From Microbacterium sp. ABRD28 (GTDB lineage: Bacteria > Actinomycetota > Actinomycetes > Actinomycetales > Microbacteriaceae), in contig NZ_CP031015.1 in NCBI RefSeq assembly GCF_003850245.1, positions 1,364,001 to 1,428,000 of the forward strand: 64,000 bases of DNA, given 5' to 3'. Under the pieces are notes generated by a model that was not told where the DNA came from, did not search any database, and was given only the letters and a program-made list of their open reading frames with translations. Positions 19,227 to 26,991 of this stretch are shown here, one piece after another (within the stretch, counting starts at the first letter, position 1; the number at the start of each line of letters is the position of its first letter). The position numbers and the translations under genes are program-made.

Positions 19227-20069
19227 TCACCGCGTCCGGCGCGTGAGAACGACGGCTCGGAGGGCGGTCGCCGTGGCGTCGTAGGCGTAGAGAAGGTCTT
19301 CGGCCATGGGGCGAATGGTCGTGTAACCGAGTGCGGCAGCAGCGATATCGCGGCGCCGGTCTCGCCGCTGAGCATCCCACCCGTCGTGGTGAGCCTTGCT
19401 GTCGCACTCGATGATGAGCCATCCGTCGACGACGAAGTCGACCCGGCCCACGCCGGGGATCTGCACCTGGACGTCGACCTTGCACCCGAGCCCTCGCAGA
19501 ATCAGGCGGACCAGCGTCTCGGGCCCCGACTCCATACGACGATCGAGGAGTCGTCGGAGCGCCTGGTAGCGACGGGGGAGCCGTCGGAACACCTCGGCTA
19601 TCCCCGCTTCATCCACCACGCCGAGGTGCCACGCGCTGTCGAGGGTGGCGATCGCGTCCCGCGGAGACTGGCACTTCACCGCTTGGGCCAGCGCCCCGAT
19701 CAGGTCGGCGCAGAGGTCGTCGGAGGGCTTTCCGCCGTTTCGCCAGTGAGCGGTGACGTCGTGTCGGCGCGGAGGGATGCGGCTGGCTGCGCGGTCGAAC
19801 TGGATGTGCAACTCTGGGCGCTCCCGTACGAAGACGCCGAGGGTGGCGAGAAGCGAGACGCAATCGAGGCGGCCTCCGGCGCGTCCGGCGTCGAGGACGT
19901 GCGGGTGGCAGCGCGGATCGGCGTACCGGCCCCTGCGCAGCCGGATGAGCCGTCCCTCTGTCACCAACCGCCGGATCATCCGCTTGTCGAGCCCGCGCTG
20001 GGCGAGTCCCTGCGTACTGAGGAAGGTCGCGGAAAGAACCTGCGACGAGGCGAGGTGGGAGTCGACCAC
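19227..20069 (-). CDS. AbiEi-type HTH plus DUF559 (Vsr-like nuclease fold) protein
   Basis: This 280-residue protein has two recognisable parts. Residues 15-60 (GLAQRGLDKRMIRRLVTEGRLIRLRRGRY) resemble the winged-helix domain of AbiEi-family antitoxins. Residues 180-280 resemble the DUF559/very-short-patch-repair nuclease fold: ETLVRLILRGLG, PGVGRVDFVVDGWLIIECDSKAHH and a basic helix WDAQRRDRRRDIAAAALGYTTIR. The acidic and Lys residues of a PD-(D/E)xK site are plausible in VDFVVD and IECDSK. Such proteins are common in Microbacteriaceae; no function is established. There is no adjacent toxin gene. The start is a GTG at 20069; the upstream TGGAAT is a poor -10 match. Hairpin elements lie on both sides. 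Confidence 0.75.
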   Translation of the reverse strand: MVDSHLASSQVLSATFLSTQGLAQRGLDKRMIRRLVTEGRLIRLRRGRYADPRCHPHVLDAGRAGGRLDCVSLLATLGVFVRERPELHIQFDRAASRIPPRRHDVTAHWRNGGKPSDDLCADLIGALAQAVKCQSPRDAIATLDSAWHLGVVDEAGIAEVFRRLPRRYQALRRLLDRRMESGPETLVRLILRGLGCKVDVQVQIPGVGRVDFVVDGWLIIECDSKAHHDGWDAQRRDRRRDIAAAALGYTTIRPMAEDLLYAYDATATALRAVVLTRRTR

Positions 20070-20177
20070 ACGTCCATTCCACGGGCGCGGACCCGTTGCG
20101 GGTCGTCGCGCGGGCGATCCGTGGACAGGGTGCGCGGTTCACTTCGCTGTGCAGGAGGGGTGGGTGCGACCCGGCCC

Positions 20178-20267
20178 GTGTCCCTCACTCCTGCAGAATC
20201 GACCTCGTACGGTGACGGGAGAGTCATTCGGGGCCCGCCAGTGACGTTGTGCAGGAGTTCGGGACAC
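20178..20267. repeat. Hairpin repeat element, copy 2
   Basis: The arms GTGTCCCTCACTCCTGCA and TGCAGGAGTTCGGGACAC pair at 16 of 18 positions and enclose about 54 bases. It lies downstream of the hydrolase gene and upstream of the DUF559 gene. The 220-base gap it occupies has no other feature. Confidence 0.72.
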
Positions 20268-20289
20268 CCCGGCCCCGGCGGGCGGGCGG

Positions 20290-21102
20290 TCAGCGGGGGA
20301 GGGCGTCGACGAAGGGGGCCAGCAGGCCCGCGAGCTCGGACCGCATCTCCGGCAGCGTGATCGACGCCTCGTTGTCGCCCGCCTGCGGGCCGTAGGCGCC
20401 GAAGGCGGCGTGGTTGGCACCCTCGATCTCGGTCATCAGCGCGTCCTCGGGCAGCAGCGGCCGCGCCTCGGCGATCTTCTCGGGGGTGGAGAGCCCGTCC
20501 TCGCTCCCCGCGATGCTGATGACGGGCAGATCCGAGTCAGAGACGTCGCCCGCGCAGTAGGACGCGAACAGTGCGAGCGCGTCGGCGTCGCCGGCGAGCT
20601 GGCACGCTCGCACGCCGCCGAGCGAGTGCCCGCCGACGATCCACTCGTCGATACCGGGCACCAGGTCGGTGAAGCTCGACAGCGGCCGCAGATCGAAGAA
20701 CGCCAGGTTCAGCCAGGGCTTGGTGATGACGACCGTCACTCCGTCTTCGGCCACGACGTCCGCCATCGTCGCCGCATACGCCGCAGCCTCGACCTTCGCC
20801 CCGGGGATGTAGACGAGGCCGACCTCTCCCGGCCCGTCGGACGGCTCGAGGATGACGGCCGTCGAGGTGTCGGTGAACCGGATGCCGGGATCGCTCTGCA
20901 CCTCGGCGAGCGGACCGGCCTCGGCCTGCATCACCCCGACCTGGCTCCAGACGACGAGGCCGCCGACGGCGAGGAGGAGCAGCACGCCGATCGAGCCGAG
21001 CGCCCACGCCAGCACGCGCCGCCACCGGCGCCGCGGGCGGGGCGCCGCGTCAGACGATTCGGACGACTCGTCTGCAGCCCTGTCGGAAGATCCGGATGAC
21101 AC
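20290..21102 (-). CDS. Membrane-anchored alpha/beta hydrolase
   Basis: The protein has 270 residues. A Ser-rich, basic N-terminus precedes one membrane segment (about residues 31-55, VLAWALGSIGVLLLLAVGGLVVW), with the rest outside the cell. The hydrolase core shows an oxyanion strand VYIPGAKVEAAAYA, the nucleophile elbow GGHSLGG, an acid candidate in IAGSEDGLS and a His in GANHAAFGAYG. This fits the dienelactone-hydrolase-like alpha/beta family; the substrate is unknown. The start is a GTG with TACGCT six bases upstream. It is transcribed away from mtlD's end with a 69-base gap. Confidence 0.85.
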   Translation of the reverse strand: MSSGSSDRAADESSESSDAAPRPRRRWRRVLAWALGSIGVLLLLAVGGLVVWSQVGVMQAEAGPLAEVQSDPGIRFTDTSTAVILEPSDGPGEVGLVYIPGAKVEAAAYAATMADVVAEDGVTVVITKPWLNLAFFDLRPLSSFTDLVPGIDEWIVGGHSLGGVRACQLAGDADALALFASYCAGDVSDSDLPVISIAGSEDGLSTPEKIAEARPLLPEDALMTEIEGANHAAFGAYGPQAGDNEASITLPEMRSELAGLLAPFVDALPR

Positions 21103-21108
21103 CCCCCG

Positions 21109-21114
21109 AGCGTA
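21109..21114 (-). promoter_or_regulatory. -10 box (TACGCT) for the hydrolase gene
   Basis: TACGCT on the minus strand, six bases before the GTG at 21102; leaderless layout. Confidence 0.5.
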
Positions 21115-21171
21115 CCGCCGCCCGTGCGCCCCGGCCCACGCCCGACGCCCGCAGCCGCGCGGCGCCGCAGG

Positions 21172-22326
21172 TCAGCCCGCGAGCGCCGCTTGCCGCGCGG
21201 CGACCGCGTCGCGCACGCGCGCGTACAGAGGATGACTCCGCTCGAGCCCGGTCACCGCAGCCGTCACCGCGTCGGCGTCCTGCTCCCGCAGCATCGCCTG
21301 CAGTTCCACCGCCTGGGGGTCGTCGGGGTCGTCGAACGCGAGCGCCGCGCCCATGGCCGCGACGAGCGCCTCCACTGAGAGCCCCCGCTCGGCCGCTTCG
21401 GCCGCCGGCCCGACGAACCGCTCGTTGCGCGAGAGCTTCCGCAGCGGCTGCCGCGCGACCCGGCGCACGTGATCGGGCAGCGCGGGGTTGGCGAAGCGCG
21501 CGAGGATCGTCGCGCGGTACTCCGCCAGCTCCTCGGGGGCGAACTCGTGCTTGGCGATCAGCACCGCCGAGGTCTCCTCCAGCGCTGCCGCCACCCGCGC
21601 GGCGATCGCCGGGTCGGCGAGGGCGTCGGCGATCCGCTCGACACCCGCCTGCGCGCCGAAGTACGCCGTCGCGGCATGCCCGGTGTTCACGGTGAACAGC
21701 TTCCGCTCGATGTACGGGGTGAGGTCGTCGACGAAGTGCGCACCGGGGATAGCGGGCGGGTCGTCACCGAAGGGATGCCGCTCGATCGCCCATTCGAAGA
21801 ACGGCTCGACCGTGACATCCACCCCCGCGCCCGCGGGCTGCTCGGGCACGATCCTGTCGACGGCGGTATTGGCGAACACCGCGCGCTGCTCCAGTGCCGC
21901 CCAGGCCTCACCCGCCGCTTCGACCATCTCGTCGCGGAGCAGGTCGGTGGCGTTGATCGCGTTCTCGCAGGCCATGATCTGCAGCGGCGGGGACGACGGG
22001 TCGCGCAGCGCGAGACCCGCCACGAGGTGCGGCGCGACGAAGCGCAGGATGGTCGGACCCACGGCTGTCGTCACGACGTTCGCGCCCGCGACCTCCTCGA
22101 TCACCTGGTCGGGATGCTCGGCGCTGTTGATCGCCCGGAACCCCGTGACGACGTGGTCGCGCCCGCCCTCACCGACCTCGTGCACGGTGTACTCCGACAC
22201 GGCGTTGATGGCGTCGACGAGCGGCCCCGCGACATCCGAGAAGACCACCTCGTAGCCGCCCTCGTGCAGCAGCAGTCCGACGAAGCCCCGCCCGATGTTC
22301 CCGGCGCCGAAGTGGACCGCCTTCAT
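21172..22326 (-). CDS. mtlD: Mannitol-1-phosphate 5-dehydrogenase
   Basis: This 384-residue NAD-dependent enzyme oxidises mannitol-1-phosphate, the product of the PTS, to fructose-6-phosphate. The Rossmann motif FGAGNIGRGFVG lies at the very N-terminus and the family-specific KLFTVNTGHAATAYFG, with the catalytic Lys region, is present. Length is normal. The ATG overlaps the stop of the EIIA gene by four bases (ATGA), making it the last gene of the mannitol PTS operon. Confidence 0.96.
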   Translation of the reverse strand: MKAVHFGAGNIGRGFVGLLLHEGGYEVVFSDVAGPLVDAINAVSEYTVHEVGEGGRDHVVTGFRAINSAEHPDQVIEEVAGANVVTTAVGPTILRFVAPHLVAGLALRDPSSPPLQIMACENAINATDLLRDEMVEAAGEAWAALEQRAVFANTAVDRIVPEQPAGAGVDVTVEPFFEWAIERHPFGDDPPAIPGAHFVDDLTPYIERKLFTVNTGHAATAYFGAQAGVERIADALADPAIAARVAAALEETSAVLIAKHEFAPEELAEYRATILARFANPALPDHVRRVARQPLRKLSRNERFVGPAAEAAERGLSVEALVAAMGAALAFDDPDDPQAVELQAMLREQDADAVTAAVTGLERSHPLYARVRDAVAARQAALAG

Positions 22327-22760
22327 TCCACGCCCGCCGCGACGGCGTCGTACAGCTCCTGAGCCGTCGAGGTCGCCTTCAGCCGCGCCACGTCGTCCTC
22401 CTCGGAGAACAGCAGCGCGATCCGCGAGAGGATCTCGAGGTGCTCGTCGCCCTTGCCGGCGATGCCGATGACGAAGGTCACCTGCTCGCCGCCCCAGTCG
22501 ACGCCGCCGTCGTAGCGCACGACCGAGAGGCCCGACTCGAGGATGGTGTCCTTCGTCTCGTTGGTGCCGTGCGGGATCGCCAGCTCGTTGCCCATGTAGG
22601 TCGAGACCGTCTGCTCGCGCTGCTGCATCGCATCGAAGTAGGCGCCGGTGACGGCGCCGACCGACTCGAGGATCTCGGCGGCCTCGCGCATCGCCTCCTC
22701 GCGGGTCGCGCTGCCGGAGTGGATGCGGACCTGCCCGGGGGTGAGGACCTCACGTGCCAT
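22323..22760 (-). CDS. mtlF: PTS mannitol-specific EIIA component
   Basis: EIIA-Mtl (145 residues) relays phosphate from HPr to the IIB domain of MtlA. The active-site histidine lies in ELAIPHGTNE (about His64), in the classic IPHGT context. The start at 22760 follows a GCGAAAGGCG stretch; an in-frame start 27 residues upstream gives sequence unlike the family. The gene lies 111 bases after mtlA and overlaps mtlD. EIIA is on its own here, whereas in E. coli it is fused to MtlA. Confidence 0.95.
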   Translation of the reverse strand: MAREVLTPGQVRIHSGSATREEAMREAAEILESVGAVTGAYFDAMQQREQTVSTYMGNELAIPHGTNETKDTILESGLSVVRYDGGVDWGGEQVTFVIGIAGKGDEHLEILSRIALLFSEEDDVARLKATSTAQELYDAVAAGVE

Positions 22761-22871
22761 GATTTCGCCTTTCGCTCGTCTCGTCGTGCGTCGTTGTCGT
22801 CGGTGATGAAGACGGATGCCGGGAGCCGCGCGTCCACGCACCGGCCCCCGGCATCCGGGTCGATCAGATGC

Positions 22872-24428
22872 TCACGCACCATCCTTGTGCTGATCGCGCA
22901 CGAGTTCCACGACCTCGTCGTACCGCGGCGAGTTCATGAAGTTGTCCACCGACACGTGGATCGCGCCCGGTGTCTGGCGCCGCGCGCGGTCGGTGAGCTG
23001 GTTCTGCGTGATCACGAGGTCGGCCGAATCGTCGAGCGCGGCGATGGCCTTGTTGACCACGGTCACGTCTTCGATACCGGCCTTCTTGATCTTGTTGCGC
23101 AGGACGCTGGCGCCCATGGCCGAGGAGCCCATGCCGGCGTCGCAGGCGAACACGATGCTCTTCACTTCGCGCTCGGTCATGACCGCCGGCTCCACGCCGC
23201 CGCCGGCCTGGGTGGCCGCCCCGCCGCGCAGGTTGGACAGCGCGTCGGAGGACTTGCCCTTGGCCGCCTCGGTCTGGGTGATCGCCGCGCCGAAGGCGTC
23301 GTCGGTCGCCGCGAGGGCCTCGAGGTCGCGCTTGCGGGAAGCTCGGAGGATGACGGCGGCGATGAGGAATGTCACTCCCGCCGAGAGGATGACCGAGAGG
23401 ATGACCGCGAAGTAGGCGCCGTTCGCGGTCTGCAGCATCACCGCGATGATGCTTCCGGGCGCAGCCGGCGCCCGAAGCGCCCCACCGAGGAGCATGTTGG
23501 TGGTGACACCGGTCATACCCCCCGCGATGAGGGCCAGGATGACGGCCGGCTTCATCAGCGCGTAGGGGAAGTAGACCTCGTGGATGCCGCCGAAGAACTG
23601 GATGATCGCGGCGCCCGGGGCCGACGCGCGGGCGGCGCCGAGTCCGAAGATCGCGAACGCCAGCAGGAGGCCAAGGCCCGGGCCGGGGTTGGCTTCGAGG
23701 AGGAACAGGATCGACGAGCCCTGCTCGTCGGCCTGCTGGATGCCGAGCGGTGTCAGCACGCCGTGGTTGATGGCGTTGTTGAGGAAGAGCACCTTCGCCG
23801 GCTCGATGATGATGCTCGTCAGTGGCAGGAGGTTCGCTTCGACGAGGAAGTCCACGGCGTTGCTGAGCGTGGTCATGAGGCCGTTGACCAGCCACGCGAT
23901 GGGGTAGAACCCGACGACGGCCATGACGAAGCCCCAGATGCCGGCCGAGAACATGTTCACGAGCATCTCGAAGCCGGCGCGGATCTTTCCGTCCCACAGG
24001 CTGTCGAGCCACTTCATGGTGTAGGCCGCCAGCGGCGCCATGATCATCGCGCCGATGAACATGTGCACCTGGCCGAGCTGGTTGTCGGCGGGGAGGGTCG
24101 CGTTGATGTCGGCGATCAGCTTGTCCGACCCGGCGATGGCGCCCATCACGGCGATCGAGGCGACCACGCCGCCGCGCACGCCGTAGACGATGGTGCCGCC
24201 GGTGTAGGCGATGATGATCGGCAGCAGGTAGTGGATGAAGGGTCCGACGATCGTCGCGAGGTCGGCGTTGGGCGTCCAGCCCACCTCGATGAAGAACGCC
24301 GTGAAGATGCCCCAGGCGATCAGCGCCGGAATGTTCGGCATGATCATGCCGGACAGGAACGTTCCGAAACGCTGAACGCCGACCCGCACCCCTCCGGACT
24401 TTCGCGCCGGTGCAGACGTCGTTGTCAT
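22872..24428 (-). CDS. mtlA: PTS mannitol-specific EIIBC permease
   Basis: This 518-residue protein imports and phosphorylates mannitol. The IIC domain fills residues 15-350 with multiple membrane helices and the family stretch NNAINHGVLTPLG; GGIHEVYFPYAL is also typical. A linker of about 60 residues leads to the IIB domain, whose phosphocysteine is Cys429 in IVFACDAGMGSSAMG. No IIA domain is fused; that function is supplied by the next gene. Its ATG overlaps the ptsI stop by four bases. Confidence 0.96.
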   Translation of the reverse strand: MTTTSAPARKSGGVRVGVQRFGTFLSGMIMPNIPALIAWGIFTAFFIEVGWTPNADLATIVGPFIHYLLPIIIAYTGGTIVYGVRGGVVASIAVMGAIAGSDKLIADINATLPADNQLGQVHMFIGAMIMAPLAAYTMKWLDSLWDGKIRAGFEMLVNMFSAGIWGFVMAVVGFYPIAWLVNGLMTTLSNAVDFLVEANLLPLTSIIIEPAKVLFLNNAINHGVLTPLGIQQADEQGSSILFLLEANPGPGLGLLLAFAIFGLGAARASAPGAAIIQFFGGIHEVYFPYALMKPAVILALIAGGMTGVTTNMLLGGALRAPAAPGSIIAVMLQTANGAYFAVILSVILSAGVTFLIAAVILRASRKRDLEALAATDDAFGAAITQTEAAKGKSSDALSNLRGGAATQAGGGVEPAVMTEREVKSIVFACDAGMGSSAMGASVLRNKIKKAGIEDVTVVNKAIAALDDSADLVITQNQLTDRARRQTPGAIHVSVDNFMNSPRYDEVVELVRDQHKDGA

Positions 24429-26146
24429 TGCTGTGTCTCCTTCGTTGTGGTCGCGGCCCCGCGTTGGGTGGCGAGGAGGGCCGCATCTCGGGCTGCCGCG
24501 GCATCATCCGCGGCGAGGGCTGCCTCGGCGATCGCGCGTGCGTCGTCGAGGGTGTACTGCAGGAGGGTGGCGCGCACGTCCGCGAGGGCGCTCGGCGCCA
24601 TCGACAGGCTCGTCGCGCCGAGCCCGACCAGAACGACCGCCAGCAGGGGGTCGGCAGCGGCTTCGCCGCAGATCCCCACGGGCTTGCCGTGTGCGCGGCC
24701 GGCGTCGCCCACCTCGCGGATGAGGCGGAGGACGGCCGGATGCCACGGGTCCTGGAACCCCGCGACCGAACCGAGCAGACGGTCGGCGGCGAGGGTGTAC
24801 TGGGTGAGGTCGTTCGTGCCGATCGAGGCGAAGTCGGCGTGCGCGAGCACGCGGTCGGCGAGGAGCGCCGAGGAGGGCACCTCCACCATCACCCCCGCGG
24901 TGCGGATGCCGTACTCCTTCGCCAGCGCCGTGAAGTACGCCGTCTCCTCGACGGTGGCGACCATCGGCGCCATGACCCACAGATCGGCCGGGCCCTCGGG
25001 GGAGCGCCTCGTCGCGGCATCCGCCTCTGCCAGCGCCGTGAGCTGCTCGCGCAGGATGTCCTCGCTCGCGCGGAGCGCGCGCAGACCCCGGAGCCCGAGG
25101 GCGGGGTTCTCCTCGTGCGCGTCGTTGAGGAACGGCAGGGGTTTGTCGGCGCCGGCGTCGAGCACGCGCACGACGACCTTCTTTCCGGGGAACGCCCGGA
25201 GGAGCTGCTCGTACGACGTCCGCTGCTGCTCGACCGTCGGCGCCGAGGAGGCGCTGAGGAAGAGGAACTCGGTGCGGAACAGTCCCACCCCCTCTGCGCC
25301 GAGCGCCACGGCCTCGGCGGCACCCTCGGGCTTGCCGAGGTTCGCCAGGAGCGGCATGGGCGTGCCGTCGGCCAGGGCGCCGTTGGTGATCGGCGCGGAC
25401 GCCGCGTTCGCGCGGGCGTCGGCGCGCACGCGTGCGCGCTGCAGCTCGTCGTCGGTCGGGTCGGCGGTGACGACGCCGGCGGCGGCGTCGACGATCACGC
25501 TCTGCCCCTCGGTGAGCGCGGCGGCGCCGGCGGCGCCGACGATGGCGACGATCCCCTTCTCGCGGGCGAGGATGGCGGTGTGCGAAGTGGGTCCGCCCTC
25601 GGTGGTCACGAGCGCGAGCACCTGGTCGAGATCGAGCAGAGCGGTGTCGGCAGGGGCGAGGTCCTTCGCGACGAGGACGAACGGATGACCCGGTTCGGGC
25701 ACACCCGGAGCCGCCACGCCTCGCAGCCGCGCGATGACACGCTGGGCGACGTCGTCGAGGTCGGCGGCGCGCTCGCCGAGGTAGCCGCCGACGGCGGTGA
25801 GCTGGTCGCGGAACGCGGCGAACGCCTCGAACACCGCGCGCTCGCCGGTCTTTCCGTCGGCCAGTCGCGTGCCGATCTCGTCGGACAGCGTCGGGTCCTC
25901 GGCCATCATGGCCTGCGCCTCGAGCACGTCCTGCGCCGCGCCGCCGGCCTGCTCGGCGCGCTCCTCGAGCTCGCGGGCGACCGCGGCCACCGCCTCGTCG
26001 ACGCGCTCCCGTTCGGCGGCCTCGCCGATCGTGCTCGGCTCGTCGGCGGGGGCGGGCAGCGGCTCGGCCATGCGGGCCACCGGGCCCTGCGCGACGCCCA
26101 GACCGATCCCGACGCCGCGGATCCCGGAACGTGTCACGGTGCTCAC
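24425..26146 (-). CDS. ptsI: PTS enzyme I (phosphoenolpyruvate-protein phosphotransferase)
   Basis: Enzyme I (573 residues) starts the phosphorelay by taking phosphate from PEP. The phosphohistidine is His189 in GGPTSHTAI. The C-terminal PEP-binding domain shows GLFRTEFLFL, the RTLDAGADKPLPF-type stretch RVLDAGADKPLPF, FASIGTNDLTQY and the catalytic Cys in GICGEAAAD. Length is normal. It overlaps ptsH by four bases and mtlA by four bases, so the general PTS enzymes are co-transcribed with the mannitol genes. Confidence 0.97.
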   Translation of the reverse strand: MSTVTRSGIRGVGIGLGVAQGPVARMAEPLPAPADEPSTIGEAAERERVDEAVAAVARELEERAEQAGGAAQDVLEAQAMMAEDPTLSDEIGTRLADGKTGERAVFEAFAAFRDQLTAVGGYLGERAADLDDVAQRVIARLRGVAAPGVPEPGHPFVLVAKDLAPADTALLDLDQVLALVTTEGGPTSHTAILAREKGIVAIVGAAGAAALTEGQSVIVDAAAGVVTADPTDDELQRARVRADARANAASAPITNGALADGTPMPLLANLGKPEGAAEAVALGAEGVGLFRTEFLFLSASSAPTVEQQRTSYEQLLRAFPGKKVVVRVLDAGADKPLPFLNDAHEENPALGLRGLRALRASEDILREQLTALAEADAATRRSPEGPADLWVMAPMVATVEETAYFTALAKEYGIRTAGVMVEVPSSALLADRVLAHADFASIGTNDLTQYTLAADRLLGSVAGFQDPWHPAVLRLIREVGDAGRAHGKPVGICGEAAADPLLAVVLVGLGATSLSMAPSALADVRATLLQYTLDDARAIAEAALAADDAAAARDAALLATQRGAATTTKETQQ

Positions 26147-26418
26147 GCCGCGTCGTGGTCGGTGGTCAGCAGCTCGCTGAGAGCGTCGAGCACGTTCTCG
26201 GCGTTCTCGCCGTCGGCGGTGAGCGTGACGTAGTCGCCCTGGTCGACGCCCAGCGAGATCACGCCGAGGATGCTCGCGGCGTTCACCGGCTCACCCGAGC
26301 CCTTGGCCACCGTGATCGGGATGCCGGCTTCCTTCGCCGCCTGCGCGAAGAGCTTTGCGGGGCGGGCGTGCAGCCCGTGCGACGATCCGATGCGCACCGT
26401 GCGGGTCAGGGGGGCCAT
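26143..26418 (-). CDS. ptsH: PTS phosphocarrier protein HPr
   Basis: HPr (91 residues) shuttles phosphate from enzyme I to EIIA. The active histidine is His17 in SSHGLHARPA. The stretch VNAASILGVISLGV contains Ser49, equivalent to the regulatory Ser46 of Firmicutes HPr; no kinase for it is visible in this window. The start is an ATG with GAGGAGAGGAATCACC upstream, a strong ribosome-binding site. It follows the small IIB gene by 46 bases. Confidence 0.96.
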   Translation of the reverse strand: MAPLTRTVRIGSSHGLHARPAKLFAQAAKEAGIPITVAKGSGEPVNAASILGVISLGVDQGDYVTLTADGENAENVLDALSELLTTDHDAA

Positions 26419-26464
26419 GGTGATTCCTCTCCTCGGTTCTCAGTGGGGGCTGACTCGCGGGGAG

Positions 26465-26821
26465 TCAGGTGTGCGCGGGGTTCTCGGCCCCGGCATCCGT
26501 CGTGGTCTCCGGTGCCGCGACGGCGACCGCGCGACGCACGAGTTCCAGCGTGCGGGCGCCGCCGAGGTCGGCGAAGACGTCATCGGGCAGCAGCACCACC
26601 GTCGTCATCCGCAGGGCCGCTGCCTCCTCGATGTGCGGGAGCGCATCGGCAAGGTGCGGACCGACGAGGATCACGTCGGTGGCATCGAGGTCGATCGGGA
26701 GCGACTGCTCGGTCCCGGCGATGGCGGTCCAGGGCAGTCCCGCATCCTGTGCGGCGCGGCGCACACGCTGCGCCACGAAGGTGCTGGACGCACCCGCTCC
26801 ACACACGACAAGGATCCGCAT
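26465..26821 (-). CDS. Stand-alone PTS EIIB-like protein (lactose/cellobiose type)
   Basis: This 118-residue cytoplasmic protein begins MRILVVCGAGASSTFVAQRV, the P-loop of lactose/cellobiose-type IIB domains, with the phosphocysteine at Cys7. The rest forms an alternating alpha/beta pattern (VILVGPHLADAL, MTTVVLLPDDVF). I took the ATG at 26821 because GAGGAGGGCGG lies just upstream. No matching IIA or IIC gene is in the window, and mannitol has its own IIB within MtlA. It heads the mannitol operon and faces the PRD regulator, so a regulatory role, such as phospho-signalling to that activator, is possible. That role is inference. Confidence 0.85.
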   Translation of the reverse strand: MRILVVCGAGASSTFVAQRVRRAAQDAGLPWTAIAGTEQSLPIDLDATDVILVGPHLADALPHIEEAAALRMTTVVLLPDDVFADLGGARTLELVRRAVAVAAPETTTDAGAENPAHT

Positions 26822-26843
26822 CGATCCGCCCTCCTCGTGAGCG

Positions 26844-26872
26844 ATTCTTGTGAACTCGCTGAGGGCCGACAA
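26844..26872 (-). promoter_or_regulatory. Candidate promoter of the mannitol PTS operon
   Basis: On the minus strand TTGTCG (26867-26872) and AAGAAT (26844-26849) are 17 bases apart. This is one of few sites in the window with both hexamers recognisable. It lies 23 bases before the IIB start codon, leaving room for the GAGGAGGG ribosome-binding site. Confidence 0.45.
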
Positions 26873-26883
26873 GTCACGCGTTC

Positions 26884-26899
26884 TTCCGCCCGGGCGGAA
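26884..26899. promoter_or_regulatory. 16-bp palindrome, likely operator of the PRD regulator
   Basis: TTCCGCCCGGGCGGAA is a perfect palindrome. It sits 11 bases upstream of the candidate -35 of the PTS operon, a usual activator position, and between the operon and its divergent PRD regulator. Confidence 0.5.
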
Positions 26900-26991
26900 A
26901 CCCCTGCCTGCCCCCGGGCTCTGCGGGCCCCGGCGTGGTTGACTGGTGCTCGATCCGGACCGCGGCACGGCGGCCCGGCGGAGGGGTGCCC

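Noticed and set aside
22440..25688. Very long open frame (1082 codons) on the plus strand opposite the mannitol PTS genes
   Set aside because: It is antisense to mtlF, mtlA and ptsI, which have clear family motifs. The translation is rich in Arg, Gly, Asp and His with no domain; long shadow frames are expected at this GC content.
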